Assembly (NCBI RefSeq): GCF_042219825.1
Contig: NZ_JBHJHQ010000002.1
Location: forward strand, 641,271-705,270
Origin: JBHJHP01 sp042219825
GTDB taxonomy: Bacteria; Bacteroidota; Bacteroidia; Bacteroidales; UBA5342
Length of the DNA stretch: 64,000 nt
Reading direction: 5' to 3'
Each line of letters starts with the position of its first letter. The first letter of the stretch is position 1. Of this stretch, positions 54,634-63,926 are shown one piece after another. Under the pieces are notes generated by a model. That model had not been told where the DNA came from and did no database searches. It worked only from the letters and a program-made list of their open reading frames with translations. The position numbers and the translations under genes are program-made.

Positions 54634-56304
54634 CTATTTATAAGCATCTTTGTGTACGTTTTTCACGGCCCTTCCTGACGGATCTGTCATGTTTTTAAAG
54701 GACTCATCCCATGCAAGTGCCTCAGCAGTACTACATGCAACAGAAGGTACCGAAGGAACACATCTTGCTGCTGCATCTGATGGGAAATGTTCAGAAAATA
54801 TTGTCCTGTAGTAATATTCTTCCTTGCTCATAGGAGGGTTGATAGGGAAACGATATTTTGAAGTTGCCATTTCCTCATCGGTAACTTTCTTGTTTACCAA
54901 TTCCTTTAAACTGTCAATCCAGCTGTAACCAACACCATCAGAAAATTGTTCTTTCTGACGCCATGCAACGCTTGCCGGAAGATAATCTTCAAATGCTTTG
55001 CGAACAACCCATTTTTCCATTCTTTCAGGTGTTATCATCTTATCCTGTGGATTCAGGCGCATGGCAACGTCAAGAAATTCTTTGTCCAGGAACGGCACAC
55101 GGCCTTCCACTCCCCAGGCAGCGAGTGCTTTATTTGCCCTTAGGCAATCGTAAAGGTGAAGCTTGTTTAATTTACGAATGGTTTCCTCGTGAAATTCTTT
55201 GGCATTGGGAGCTTTATGGAAGTAAAGGTAGCCACCGAACACTTCATCTGCACCTTCACCGGATAATACCATTTTAATCCCCATAGATTTAATAACCCTT
55301 GCCAGCAAATACATCGGCGTTGCCGCACGAATGGTTGTTACATCGTATGTTTCAAGATGATAAATTACATCTCTTAACGCATCAATACCTTCCTGAATAG
55401 TGAAGTGTATTTCATGATGAACCGTTCCAATATGATCTGCTACTTTTTGAGCAGCAGCAAGGTCAGGAGAACCTTCAAGTCCTACTGCAAAAGAATGGAG
55501 TCTTGGCCACCATGCTTCTTCTTTATCATCTGTATCTACTCTTGTTCCGCTGAATTTCTTGGCCAGAGCAGAAGTTACAGAAGAGTCCAGTCCTCCTGAG
55601 AGCAGTACCCCGTAAGGAACATCAGACATGAGTTGCTTGTGTACAGCTGTTTCCAGAGCATCTTTTAAATCTTCTATAGACGTAGAATTATCCTTTACGT
55701 TATCATATTCAAACCAATCTCTTGTATACCAACGCTGGAACTCAATACCATCTGGGCTGTACATTAAATGACCCGGAAGGAATACTTCAATATTATTACA
55801 GTAACCTTCGAGAGCTTTTAATTCAGAAGCAACATAAAAATTGCCAAACTTATCCCAGCCACGATACATTGGTATTACCCCAATTTGATCTCTTGCAGCC
55901 AGGTAAATGTCCTTCTCTGAATCGTACAGTGCAAAGGCAAAGATTCCACTTAAGTCTTCTATAAAATCTTTTCCTTTTTCCAGATATAACGGAATGATTA
56001 CTTCACAGTCGCTATTGGTCTGAAAATCATATTTGCCTTCATACTGTTGTCTTATTTCCTTGTGGTTATATATTTCACCATTAACCGCAAGAATTATCTT
56101 TTTATCCGGAGAAAACAAAGGTTGTTTACCGGATTGAGGATCTACGATTGATAAGCGTTCGTGTGCCAGCAAAGCCTTATCCCCACAATAAATTCCAGAC
56201 CAGTCAGGACCACGGTGACGAATTCTTTTTGACATTTCCAAAACCTGAGGTCTTAAACCGGTTGTTTCAATTTTTACATCAAACACTCCAACTATTCCAC
56301 ACAT
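54634..56304 (-). CDS. asnB: Asparagine synthetase B (glutamine-hydrolysing)
   Basis: 556 residues, standard length. The N-terminal glutaminase domain begins with the nucleophile Cys2 (MCGIVGVF) and has RIRHRGPDWSGIY and LSIVDPQSGKQPL. The synthetase domain carries the PP-loop SGGLDSS (236-242) and SGEGADEVFGGYLYFHKAP. It converts aspartate, glutamine and ATP to asparagine and glutamate in the cytoplasm. It is a single-gene unit: a TAnnTTTG box lies 50 bases upstream and a terminator follows. Confidence 0.97.
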   Translation of the reverse strand: MCGIVGVFDVKIETTGLRPQVLEMSKRIRHRGPDWSGIYCGDKALLAHERLSIVDPQSGKQPLFSPDKKIILAVNGEIYNHKEIRQQYEGKYDFQTNSDCEVIIPLYLEKGKDFIEDLSGIFAFALYDSEKDIYLAARDQIGVIPMYRGWDKFGNFYVASELKALEGYCNNIEVFLPGHLMYSPDGIEFQRWYTRDWFEYDNVKDNSTSIEDLKDALETAVHKQLMSDVPYGVLLSGGLDSSVTSALAKKFSGTRVDTDDKEEAWWPRLHSFAVGLEGSPDLAAAQKVADHIGTVHHEIHFTIQEGIDALRDVIYHLETYDVTTIRAATPMYLLARVIKSMGIKMVLSGEGADEVFGGYLYFHKAPNAKEFHEETIRKLNKLHLYDCLRANKALAAWGVEGRVPFLDKEFLDVAMRLNPQDKMITPERMEKWVVRKAFEDYLPASVAWRQKEQFSDGVGYSWIDSLKELVNKKVTDEEMATSKYRFPINPPMSKEEYYYRTIFSEHFPSDAAARCVPSVPSVACSTAEALAWDESFKNMTDPSGRAVKNVHKDAYK

Positions 56305-56353
56305 AATGAATATTCTTTATTCTAATTAATATCGTTTGTCATGCACTCCGCTG

Positions 56354-56361
56354 CAAATATA
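56354..56361 (-). promoter_or_regulatory. -7 box of the asnB promoter
   Basis: TATATTTG on the minus strand, a perfect TAnnTTTG match, 50 bases before the ATG. A -33 TTG is not at the standard distance. The remainder of the 56305-56666 spacer contains no recognisable gene or hairpin; it includes a C-run (56581-56587). Confidence 0.45.
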
Positions 56362-56666
56362 ATCAAATAGTTTACAAAAAAAGCATTGGTCTTACATAAA
56401 AATATCATATATGGAAATATGATATCAAAAAGTGTATTTATAATGAATTTGTATAATAGGTCAATAATGTTTGTTCCCTGGTTAAGGAAGGGGTGTTTGT
56501 GATTAAATTAGATAAATATTGGATAACTATATGAGCAATTCGGGGGTGTTTTGAAATAAAAAGTTAAAAATTTACTTGTCCCCCCTCGTTTTTTAGTTTT
56601 TATGTTGTTGGGTTTGTCTAACTGGAAAAAGCTATTTTTTAAGAAAAAACTGACATTTTGTAAGCA

Positions 56667-57551
56667 TTATTTTGTCAATTCTTTATAATGCTGGAGCGAA
56701 TCTTTCCAGTTTGGAATCTTTATTGCATAATTTTTTTTGATCTTTGTTTTATTCATGACAGAATAAAAAGGTCTTGGTGCTTTCTGGGGATACATGTCTG
56801 ATGTTATAGGTTCAATGCTGCATCCAATGTTCCAGAGTTTCATAATTTCAGTTGCAAAATCGTACCAACTGCAAACGCCTTCGTTGGAAAAGTGATATAC
56901 ACCCTTAATCCAGTTCTGTTTATCATTTTCTGTAGACGATAATATTGCTAATATAGCATCCGCCAGGTCGTAAGCATGTGTTGGTGTTCCAATCTGATCA
57001 AAAACAACGGATATTTTTTCGCGTTCGCTTCCCAGCTTTTGCATCACCTTTACAAAATTATGTCCAAACCTTGAATACAACCACGATGTTCTTATAATAA
57101 TACTCTGAGGATTATACATTAAAACCTGAAGTTCTCCGTTAAGTTTGGTTTTGCCATATTCTGAATTTGGTTTTGTTTCGTCATTTTCTGTATAAGGTAA
57201 GTAGTTTTTCCCCTCAAAAACATAGTCAGTGGAAACATGAATTAGTTTGATATCATTTTTATTACAGGCTTTTGCAAGAAATCCAGGGGCGTCAGAGTTA
57301 AGCAATTTCGCCTTTTCTGGTTCATCTTCGGCTTTATCTACAGCCGTATAAGCAGCACAGTTTATTAAATAATTGAAAGGTCCTTGTTTTTTAATGTAAT
57401 TATCAATGGCGTCAGGAGACGTTATATTAAGTTCTGCAACATCGGTAAATACAAATTTCCATTTTTTAAAATCAGATACTCTGCTTTTGAATTCAGAACC
57501 AAGCTGACCATTGGAACCTGTAACAAGAATCTTCATATTTGTTTTATTCAT
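56667..57551 (-). CDS. rfbD: dTDP-4-dehydrorhamnose reductase
   Basis: 294 residues from ATG 57551; an ATG at 57536 immediately before KILVTGSNGQLGSEF is equally plausible. SDR fold: the glycine-rich NAD(P)-binding motif GSNGQLG, then NCAAYTAVDKAEDE, STDYVFEG and the catalytic YGKTKLNGE (Tyr-x3-Lys). It reduces dTDP-4-keto-L-rhamnose to dTDP-L-rhamnose, the last step of the pathway. It is read with rfbC and rfbA in one operon, 11 bases after rfbC. Confidence 0.95.
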   Translation of the reverse strand: MNKTNMKILVTGSNGQLGSEFKSRVSDFKKWKFVFTDVAELNITSPDAIDNYIKKQGPFNYLINCAAYTAVDKAEDEPEKAKLLNSDAPGFLAKACNKNDIKLIHVSTDYVFEGKNYLPYTENDETKPNSEYGKTKLNGELQVLMYNPQSIIIRTSWLYSRFGHNFVKVMQKLGSEREKISVVFDQIGTPTHAYDLADAILAILSSTENDKQNWIKGVYHFSNEGVCSWYDFATEIMKLWNIGCSIEPITSDMYPQKAPRPFYSVMNKTKIKKNYAIKIPNWKDSLQHYKELTK

Positions 57552-57562
57552 GATGAGAATGA

Positions 57563-58111
57563 TTAAAAATTGAATTTAGCATGTGAAAAATCAGGTGCAT
57601 CCTTATCTTTTGCACTCAAAATTGCACTGGCTTTGTCAATTTTCCAGTCAATATTTAACGTTGAATCAAACGGATTAATGCTTCTTTCACTTTGTGGATT
57701 ATAGGCGTTATCACACTTATATGCAAAGGTTGCTTTTTCGCTAAGAACAGCAAATCCGTGTGCAAAACCTCTTGGTACAAGAAACATAAGTTTATTTTCT
57801 GAGGTTAACTCCACTGCGTGCCATTTCCCGAACGTAGGACTGTCCTTTCTGAGATCCACCGCTACATCAAGTACAGAGCCTGATAATACCCGAACGAGTT
57901 TTGCTTGAGAAAAAGGAGCCAGCTGATAGTGCAAACCTCTTACGACGCCATAAGAAGACTGAGATTCATTATCCTGAACAAAATCATTTGTTATACCTGC
58001 CGATTTAAATGTTTTTTTATTCCATGATTCAAAAAAATAACCTCTGTCATCTTTAAATATTCTTGGAGCAATAATCAACAGGTCTTTAATTAGAGTCTTT
58101 ATAATTTCCAT
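57563..58111 (-). CDS. rfbC: dTDP-4-dehydrorhamnose 3,5-epimerase
   Basis: 182 residues, typical length. Cupin-type fold with IFKDDRGYFFESWN, VVRGLHYQ (His61 is the conserved catalytic base), and PRGFAHGFAVLSE. It epimerises dTDP-4-keto-6-deoxyglucose at C3 and C5. Its start overlaps the rfbA stop (TAATG). Confidence 0.97.
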   Translation of the reverse strand: MEIIKTLIKDLLIIAPRIFKDDRGYFFESWNKKTFKSAGITNDFVQDNESQSSYGVVRGLHYQLAPFSQAKLVRVLSGSVLDVAVDLRKDSPTFGKWHAVELTSENKLMFLVPRGFAHGFAVLSEKATFAYKCDNAYNPQSERSINPFDSTLNIDWKIDKASAILSAKDKDAPDFSHAKFNF

Positions 58112-58998
58112 TATCTGGTCAGTTCATTCGTATAATTATTGGCAACATCCATCAAATACCTGCCATAATGATTCTTAATTAATGGTTTTGCCAGTTCTAT
58201 CAGTTTTTCTTTGCTAATAAACCCTCTTTTATAGGCAATTTCTTCAATACATGAAACCATTAATCCTTGTCTGTTTTGTATTGTTGATATAAAATTGGAG
58301 GCCTGCAATAAACTGTCGTGTGTGCCAGTGTCCAGCCAGGTCATACCTCTGCCCATAAGCTCAACGCTCAGTCGTCCTTCATTAAGGTATAGTTTGTTTA
58401 AATCCGTGATCTCAAGTTCTCCTCTTTTCGAAGGTTTCAGATTCTTGGCTTTTTCAACCACATCATTACTATAGAAGTACAGCCCTGTAACAGCGTAATG
58501 CGATTTTGGTTTTTCCGGTTTTTCTTCAATACTTAATACATTGCCATTATCATCAAATTCAACGACGCCATAACGTTCAGGATCATGCACATAATAACCG
58601 AAAACCACTGCACCATCTTCCAGTTTTGCTGAATTCAGAAGCTTACCACTAAAATTGTAACCATAAAAAATATTGTCACCAAGTATAAGGCATACATTAT
58701 CACTTCCAATAAATTCTTCACCAATAATAAATGCCTGCGCCAAACCGTCTGGTGAAGGTTGTTCAGCAAATTCAAGTGTTAGCCCATAATCCGAGCCATC
58801 ACCAAAAAGGTTCTTGTAGAGTGGCAGATCCTGTGGTGTTGAAATAATCAGAATTTCTTTGATGCCGGCCAACATTAAAACCGATAAAGGATAGTATATC
58901 ATGGGTTTATCGTAAACCGGGATAATCTGCTTTGATATGGATTTAGTAATTGGGTACAACCGGGTTCCTGAACCACCTGCAAGAATAATTCCTTTCAT
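58111..58998 (-). CDS. rfbA: Glucose-1-phosphate thymidylyltransferase
   Basis: 295 residues from ATG 58998, chosen because MKGIILAGGSGTRLYPIT is the family N-terminus; an upstream in-frame ATG at 59031 would add a basic stretch. Nucleotidyltransferase signature GGSGTRLYPITKSISKQ, then NIFYGYNFSG and EEKPEKPKSHYAVTGLYFY. It makes dTDP-glucose from glucose-1-phosphate and dTTP, the first step towards dTDP-rhamnose. The dehydratase rfbB is not in the window. Confidence 0.97.
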   Translation of the reverse strand: MKGIILAGGSGTRLYPITKSISKQIIPVYDKPMIYYPLSVLMLAGIKEILIISTPQDLPLYKNLFGDGSDYGLTLEFAEQPSPDGLAQAFIIGEEFIGSDNVCLILGDNIFYGYNFSGKLLNSAKLEDGAVVFGYYVHDPERYGVVEFDDNGNVLSIEEKPEKPKSHYAVTGLYFYSNDVVEKAKNLKPSKRGELEITDLNKLYLNEGRLSVELMGRGMTWLDTGTHDSLLQASNFISTIQNRQGLMVSCIEEIAYKRGFISKEKLIELAKPLIKNHYGRYLMDVANNYTNELTR

Positions 58999-59131
58999 GA
59001 TGTTCTTTTTTCTAATGTATTTTCTTTTCAAATATTAATTGCCTCGTTAAACTTATTATATCTAACGTATTGTTTGTATACTGGAAACGGTTTTTCCCAG
59101 GTATATTATAATATAAAATAAACTTTCAATA

Positions 59132-60463
59132 TTATAAATGTTTCAACGGTTGACTTCCAATATTAAAATAGTCGAAACCGTGTTCGATTACTTCCTGTGG
59201 AGAATAGATGTTTCGTCCATCGAATAGTACTTTACCATTCATTAGTTTGCTTAAAACAGGATAGTTCAATACTCTGAATTCACTCCATTCTGTAACAAGA
59301 ACCAATGCATCTGCATCCACTAAAACATCATATGATTCTTTGCCGTATGTGATTTTATCGCCGAATACTTTTTTTGTCTCCTCCATGGCTGCAGGATCAT
59401 AAGCTGCAACTTCTGCTCCAAGTTTTAAGAGTTCATCAATAATCACGAAAGCCGGTGCTTCGCGCGTATCATCAGTATTCGGTTTGAACGCTAATCCCCA
59501 AATCGCAATTTTTTTCCCTTTAATAGTATCTTTAAAGTACGATTTTATCTTATCTACGATAACAAATTTCTGCCTGTTATTTACTGATTCGACAGCTTTA
59601 AGTACTTCAAGGGAATAATTGTATTCACTGGCTGTTTTAATCAGGGCCTTTACATCTTTAGGAAAACAGGATCCACCAAAGCCTACACCGGGATATATGA
59701 ATTTATTTCCAATTCTTACATCAGCTGCAATACCTTTGCGCACCATGCTTACATCAGCACCAACAATTTCACATAAATTGGCAATATCATTCATAAAACT
59801 GATTTTAGTAGCCAACATTGCATTTGCAGCATATTTAGTCATTTCAGCAGATGGAATATCCATTGTAATAATTCGGTGCCCATTAAGCATAAAAGGATGA
59901 TATACCCTATTTAAAACCTTAACAGCTTGTTCACTTTCCACACCTATAACAATTCTGTCAGGTCTTAGAAAATCCTCCACAGCATTTCCTTCCTTCAGGA
60001 ATTCCGGATTTGATGCTACATCAAATTTTATATCAGCATTCCTCGCATCCAGTTCCTCTTGTACGGCAGCCTTTACTTTATGCGAGGTCCCAATAGGTAC
60101 AGTACTTTTTGTAACAACAACAGCATACTTAGTAAGGTTTTGACCAATTTCTTTTGCAACCCCAATAACATAACTCAGGTCTGCACTTCCATCTTCCCCA
60201 GGTGGTGTTCCCACTGCGATGAAAATTGCATCCGCGTCTTTTATCCCTTCAGCCAGACTTGTTGAAAAATGGAGTCGGTCCTTTTCATAGTTGTTTTTGA
60301 CTAACCTGTCCAATCCAGGTTCATAAATAGGTATGATCCCTTGCTTTAGGCGCTCAATTTTATTTTTATCGATATCGATACATGCAACCTGAATCCCTGT
60401 CTCTGATAAGCAAGTTCCCGTAACCAATCCCACGTAACCTGTTCCTATTACAGCTACTTTCAT
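59132..60463 (-). CDS. ugd: UDP-glucose 6-dehydrogenase
   Basis: 443 residues. N-terminal NAD-binding GTGYVGLVTGTCLSETG, FIAVGTPPGEDGSADLS, VTKSTVPIGTS, and the catalytic cysteine Cys266 in GFGGSCFPKDVKAL; a third domain contains GLAFKPNTDDTREAPA. It oxidises UDP-glucose to UDP-glucuronate for capsule or exopolysaccharide. It lies upstream of the rhamnose genes, 130 bases away with no terminator. A TAAATTTG box lies upstream. Confidence 0.96.
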   Translation of the reverse strand: MKVAVIGTGYVGLVTGTCLSETGIQVACIDIDKNKIERLKQGIIPIYEPGLDRLVKNNYEKDRLHFSTSLAEGIKDADAIFIAVGTPPGEDGSADLSYVIGVAKEIGQNLTKYAVVVTKSTVPIGTSHKVKAAVQEELDARNADIKFDVASNPEFLKEGNAVEDFLRPDRIVIGVESEQAVKVLNRVYHPFMLNGHRIITMDIPSAEMTKYAANAMLATKISFMNDIANLCEIVGADVSMVRKGIAADVRIGNKFIYPGVGFGGSCFPKDVKALIKTASEYNYSLEVLKAVESVNNRQKFVIVDKIKSYFKDTIKGKKIAIWGLAFKPNTDDTREAPAFVIIDELLKLGAEVAAYDPAAMEETKKVFGDKITYGKESYDVLVDADALVLVTEWSEFRVLNYPVLSKLMNGKVLFDGRNIYSPQEVIEHGFDYFNIGSQPLKHL

Positions 60464-60496
60464 ATTTTATTTAGATTAAAAATTTAAGTTCAGAGG

Positions 60497-60504
60497 CAAA
60501 TTTA
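60497..60504 (-). promoter_or_regulatory. -7 box of the ugd promoter
   Basis: TAAATTTG on the minus strand fits TAnnTTTG and lies 34 bases before the ugd ATG. The -33 element is not clear. Confidence 0.4.
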
Positions 60505-60574
60505 AAATTATTATGTTATATAACCTATTTTATTTAAAGGGGGAAAATCACGTATTTTATTTCTAATAAATGCT

Positions 60575-60582
60575 TATTTTTG
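60575..60582 (+). promoter_or_regulatory. -7 box of the acyl-CoA ligase promoter
   Basis: TATTTTTG fits TAnnTTTG, with a leader of about 20 bases before the ATG at 60608. No good TTG lies at the -33 distance. Confidence 0.42.
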
Positions 60583-60607
60583 ATCGTTAACCAAATTTGA
60601 TCTCATT

Positions 60608-62512
60608 ATGAAGACAATCATTGAATTGTTTGAAACTTCTGTGGAAAAGTACTCTGGGAATCCATTCCTGCACGAAAATATGGGGAAAGGTTATGTTTCT
60701 CAGACATATAGCGAAATTCGTGATGATGTTTATGTTTTGGCAAACGGGCTTATTGCTTCCGGTTTTAAAAAGGGCGACAGGGCTTCTTTATTGTCAGAAG
60801 GCAGAAATTTATGGCTTGTTTCCGAACTGGCAGTTTTATATGCTGGCGGAATAAATGTGCCACTTTCGGTTAAGCTGGATGCGGAAAATGAGTTGTTTTT
60901 TAGGATAAAACATTCAGGGAGCAGGTTTATTTTAACCAGTAAACATCAGATTAATAAATTAAGGGAGATTAAAGATAAGTTAAAGGATATTGAACTAATT
61001 ATAGTATTCGACAGTATTCCTTTGGAGGAAAAAGAGATTTATATAGGCGATGTTCTGGCTAAAGGGAAAAATTATTTTAAGAATCACGAGGGTGAATTTC
61101 TTAAACTCAGGGATTCAATAAAACCCGATGATGTGGCTAATATTTCATATACTTCAGGAACCACGGCGGATCCAAAGGGTATAATGCTTTCGCAACTGAA
61201 TTATGCGGCCAATGTGGAACAGGCTTCTACATTGATGTCAATTCCCGAAACGCACAAAACCCTGGCTATACTTCCATGGGATCATGCATTTGCCCATACA
61301 GCCTGTTTATACGCTTTTATGTATTTCGGGGCCAGTATAGCTTCGGTTCAGACCGGTAAAACACAGATGGAAACGCTGAAAAATGTTTCTAAAAATATCA
61401 ATGAAATTAAGCCTCATATTATGATGAGTGTGCCGGCACTGGCTAAAAATTTCAGAAAGAACATTGAATCCGGAATAAGGGCCAAAGGAAAGGTTGTTAC
61501 AACTCTTTTTAATACAGGGCTTAATACAGCTTACAGGTATAATGGTCTTGGTTTTGACAAAGGGAAAGGGGCAAAAAAACTGTTGAAACCGTTGGTTGGG
61601 CTCTTTGATAAGATCGTTTTCTCCAAGGTACGTGAAGGCTTTGGCGGGAATCTGGAATTTTTTATAGGAGGAGGTGCTTTGCTGGATACAGAACTGCAAC
61701 GATTTTTCTATGCACTCGGAATCCCTATGCTTCAGGGCTATGGCCTGAGTGAAGCTTCTCCAATTATTTCTGCAAATTCAATGTTTCGTCATAAACTGGG
61801 GTCATCGGGTTATCTCGTAAAAAATATGGAATTGAAAATTGTTGGTGACGAAGGAAATGAGCTTCCAAATTACAAAAAGGGGGAGATACTGGTAAAAGGC
61901 GATAATGTAATGTTAGGATATTGGAATAATCCTAAAGCGACGGAAGAAACGCTTAAAGACGGATGGTTGCATACCGGTGATTTGGGGTATATGGATGATG
62001 ATGGTTTCTTGTATGTGTTTGGCAGATTTAAAAGTCTTTTGATTAGCAGCGATGGCGAAAAATATAGTCCGGAAGGAATTGAAGAGGCGATTGTTGATAA
62101 TTCGCAATTTATTGAGCAGGCAATGCTGCATAATAATCAGGATCCATATACGGTAATGTTTTTAGTTCCAAATAAACAGGAACTGGTGGCACATTTAAAA
62201 GATAAATCAGTCGATCCTAAATCAAAGGAAGGGAAAGAAGAAGCACTAAAGGTTCTTCAAGGTGAAGTTGATAAATTCAAAGCCGGTGGCAGTATGCAAA
62301 ACTTATTTCCTGCAAGATGGTTGCCTACTTCGGTAAGTGTTTTGTCAGAATCATTCAACGAGGAAAATAAACTGATGAACAGCACCATGAAGATCGTCAG
62401 GGCAAGAATTACGGAACATTTTGAGTCGGAATTGAAATATTTATATACGCCGGAAGCTAAAAATATTATTAACCAGGTTAATATGGCACACATGGACAAG
62501 TTGTTAAACTAA
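60608..62512 (+). CDS. Long-chain fatty acid--CoA ligase (AMP-forming)
   Basis: 634 residues. AMP-binding family: YTSGTTADPKG (181-191) is the P-loop, then LQGYGLSEASPII, and WLHTGDLGYMDDDGFLYVFG with the hinge GRFKSLLISSDGEKYSPEGI. It activates long-chain fatty acids to acyl-AMP and then acyl-CoA, at the membrane or in the cytoplasm. The length and the FAA1-like order fit the long-chain subfamily (FadD15/FAA1 type), which is frequent in Bacteroidota. It is monocistronic. Confidence 0.93.
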   Translation: MKTIIELFETSVEKYSGNPFLHENMGKGYVSQTYSEIRDDVYVLANGLIASGFKKGDRASLLSEGRNLWLVSELAVLYAGGINVPLSVKLDAENELFFRIKHSGSRFILTSKHQINKLREIKDKLKDIELIIVFDSIPLEEKEIYIGDVLAKGKNYFKNHEGEFLKLRDSIKPDDVANISYTSGTTADPKGIMLSQLNYAANVEQASTLMSIPETHKTLAILPWDHAFAHTACLYAFMYFGASIASVQTGKTQMETLKNVSKNINEIKPHIMMSVPALAKNFRKNIESGIRAKGKVVTTLFNTGLNTAYRYNGLGFDKGKGAKKLLKPLVGLFDKIVFSKVREGFGGNLEFFIGGGALLDTELQRFFYALGIPMLQGYGLSEASPIISANSMFRHKLGSSGYLVKNMELKIVGDEGNELPNYKKGEILVKGDNVMLGYWNNPKATEETLKDGWLHTGDLGYMDDDGFLYVFGRFKSLLISSDGEKYSPEGIEEAIVDNSQFIEQAMLHNNQDPYTVMFLVPNKQELVAHLKDKSVDPKSKEGKEEALKVLQGEVDKFKAGGSMQNLFPARWLPTSVSVLSESFNEENKLMNSTMKIVRARITEHFESELKYLYTPEAKNIINQVNMAHMDKLLN

Positions 62513-62590
62513 GATATTTATTCCGGTTTTCCGGGAAAGTTTATCTAAAACCAGTTTAAAAAGCTTGTAAATAGCTAATTGAAACATTTT

Positions 62591-62623
62591 TGTAATATTC
62601 CTGTAATATTCATGCAATACTTT
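62591..62623 (+). promoter_or_regulatory. Three 11-bp phased direct repeats, possible regulator site
   Basis: TGTAATATTCC, TGTAATATTCA and TGCAATACTTT follow one another with an exact 11-base period. One helical turn per repeat is the layout of binding sites for OmpR/PhoB-type response regulators (the E. coli Pho box also has an 11-base period). They lie about 80-115 bases before the 62705 start. The link to a specific regulator is inferred. Confidence 0.45.
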
Positions 62624-62704
62624 TGAAAAAGCAACGAAACAACAATGAAACGAGATTCCGGTTAGCCGGATTAATTGGTGGTTGAAAATTTAAAAAAGAT
62701 TGAC

Positions 62705-63343
62705 ATGAAAAAGTTTCAGTTAGTATTAGGATTATTAATAATCTTTTCAGCATACACATTTGCTCAAAAGGTTTCAGGTGTTGTGTATTTCGTTGATGAA
62801 CCAGTTAAAAATGCAAAGGTTATAAATGCCAATGGAGATCAGGTGAAAACTGATATAAACGGGTATTTTGAAATAAATGCAACGCCGGATGCAGTTCTTA
62901 ATATAGTATATAAAGGTGTAAAAAAAGCTGCCCAGCTTGATGGTGTTGACCTGTATTCTGATATTGTATTAGTTCCGTCGGAAAAGAAATTTAAGAAATT
63001 AATAGATAATTCACCATCTGTAAAAAGGTGTGAATTATATCTTGCTAATTACCCAGACAGTAAAAACAGTGAAGAAGTTAAAGCAACATTAGAAAAGGAA
63101 CTTTTCATTGTAGCTTACGATAATGCAGTAAATGATTTTAATCTTCGGGGACTTAAATCATATCTGGAGACTTATCCAGAGGGGCAGTTTGCCGCAAAAG
63201 CAGAAAAGACTGTGGATATTGTTTCATGGCAAAAAGCAAAAAGTCAGGACACTGTGGAAGCTTATAATGCATATCTGGAACAATTTCCAAATGGTGAAGC
63301 TGTTTCTCTGGCTAAAAGCAGAATGGCTATGTTAGGTGAATAA
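62705..63343 (+). CDS. Secreted protein with regulatory-like domain and three helical repeats
   Basis: 212 residues from ATG 62705, chosen because MKKFQLVLGLLIIFSAYTF is the signal peptide (ends FAQ); an ATG 30 bases upstream is less likely. A carboxypeptidase-regulatory-like beta domain (about 21-90: SGVVYFVDEPVKNAKVINAN) is followed by three repeats of about 37 residues, each with a motif YL-x3-P-x-G/S: YLANYPDS, YLETYPEG and YLEQFPNG. These look like TPR/BamD-type repeats. The function is unknown; it may be an envelope scaffold. It has a strong terminator. Confidence 0.72.
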   Translation: MKKFQLVLGLLIIFSAYTFAQKVSGVVYFVDEPVKNAKVINANGDQVKTDINGYFEINATPDAVLNIVYKGVKKAAQLDGVDLYSDIVLVPSEKKFKKLIDNSPSVKRCELYLANYPDSKNSEEVKATLEKELFIVAYDNAVNDFNLRGLKSYLETYPEGQFAAKAEKTVDIVSWQKAKSQDTVEAYNAYLEQFPNGEAVSLAKSRMAMLGE

Positions 63344-63365
63344 TTGGAATGAGAAGCGATATATG

Positions 63366-63394
63366 GAGCTGTCAGAATTGACAGCTCTTTTTTT
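63366..63394 (+). terminator. Intrinsic terminator
   Basis: GAGCTGTCA (63366-63374) pairs with TGACAGCTC (63379-63387) around GAAT, followed by TTTTTTT. It ends the 62705 gene. Confidence 0.93.
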
Positions 63395-63480
63395 GTCATT
63401 AAATTTTAACAACATTGAAATATTGGTGTTGACTGATTGTAATGATGATGGCATTAATTTGTAGCATCAAATTGTAATGC

Positions 63481-63819
63481 ATGAAAACAACGGTTCTATT
63501 ATTTTTTATACTTTTCTCAGTAACTGTTTTTGGTTCTAATAAACAGGAAAAATCTAAAATAAGTGGTGTGGTTTACGAAAATGTGAGAGGATATAAAATT
63601 CCTTTGTCACTGGCAAATATTCAGTGTAAGGGAACTACAATTGGAACATTTTCTGAAAAAACCGGTGATTTTGAGTTGGATTTACCCGAAGGGAAATATA
63701 CTGTAACATTTTCTTTTGCAGGATATAAACCTGTTAAAAAGGAATTGAAAATTAAGAAGAATAAAAATTTATATCTTGAGATTACATTAGAAGATAATAC
63801 AGGATTTGCTCAAAACTAA
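63481..63819 (+). CDS. Small secreted carboxypeptidase-regulatory-like protein
   Basis: 112 residues. Signal peptide about 1-19 (TVFGSN). The mature part is a single seven-stranded CarboxypepD_reg-like domain: KISGVVYENVRGYKIPLSLA, IGTFSEKTGDFELDLPEG, and TVTFSFAGYKPVKKELKI. Such domains are usually joined to TonB receptors; here it stands alone. The protein is probably a small envelope protein of unknown function. A double terminator follows. Confidence 0.75.
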   Translation: MKTTVLLFFILFSVTVFGSNKQEKSKISGVVYENVRGYKIPLSLANIQCKGTTIGTFSEKTGDFELDLPEGKYTVTFSFAGYKPVKKELKIKKNKNLYLEITLEDNTGFAQN

Positions 63820-63842
63820 AGAGCTTTCTAAATAATTAATTT

Positions 63843-63874
63843 AAAGAGGTAATTTTCTTAATTACCTCTTTTTT
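63843..63874 (+). terminator. Intrinsic terminator
   Basis: AAAGAGGTAATT (63843-63854) pairs with AATTACCTCTTT (63860-63871), with the T run to 63874. It lies 24 bases after the 63819 stop. Confidence 0.88.
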
Positions 63875-63882
63875 ATGGCAAA

Positions 63883-63914
63883 AAAAATGGGTTAGCAACT
63901 GCTAACCCATTTTT
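63883..63914. terminator. Bidirectional terminator next to the IS end
   Basis: AAAAATGGGTTAGC (63883-63896) pairs with GCTAACCCATTTTT (63901-63914) around AACT. It lies directly after the previous hairpin and before the IS end, and it has T runs on both strands. Confidence 0.8.
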
Positions 63915-63926
63915 GTAATAACATTG

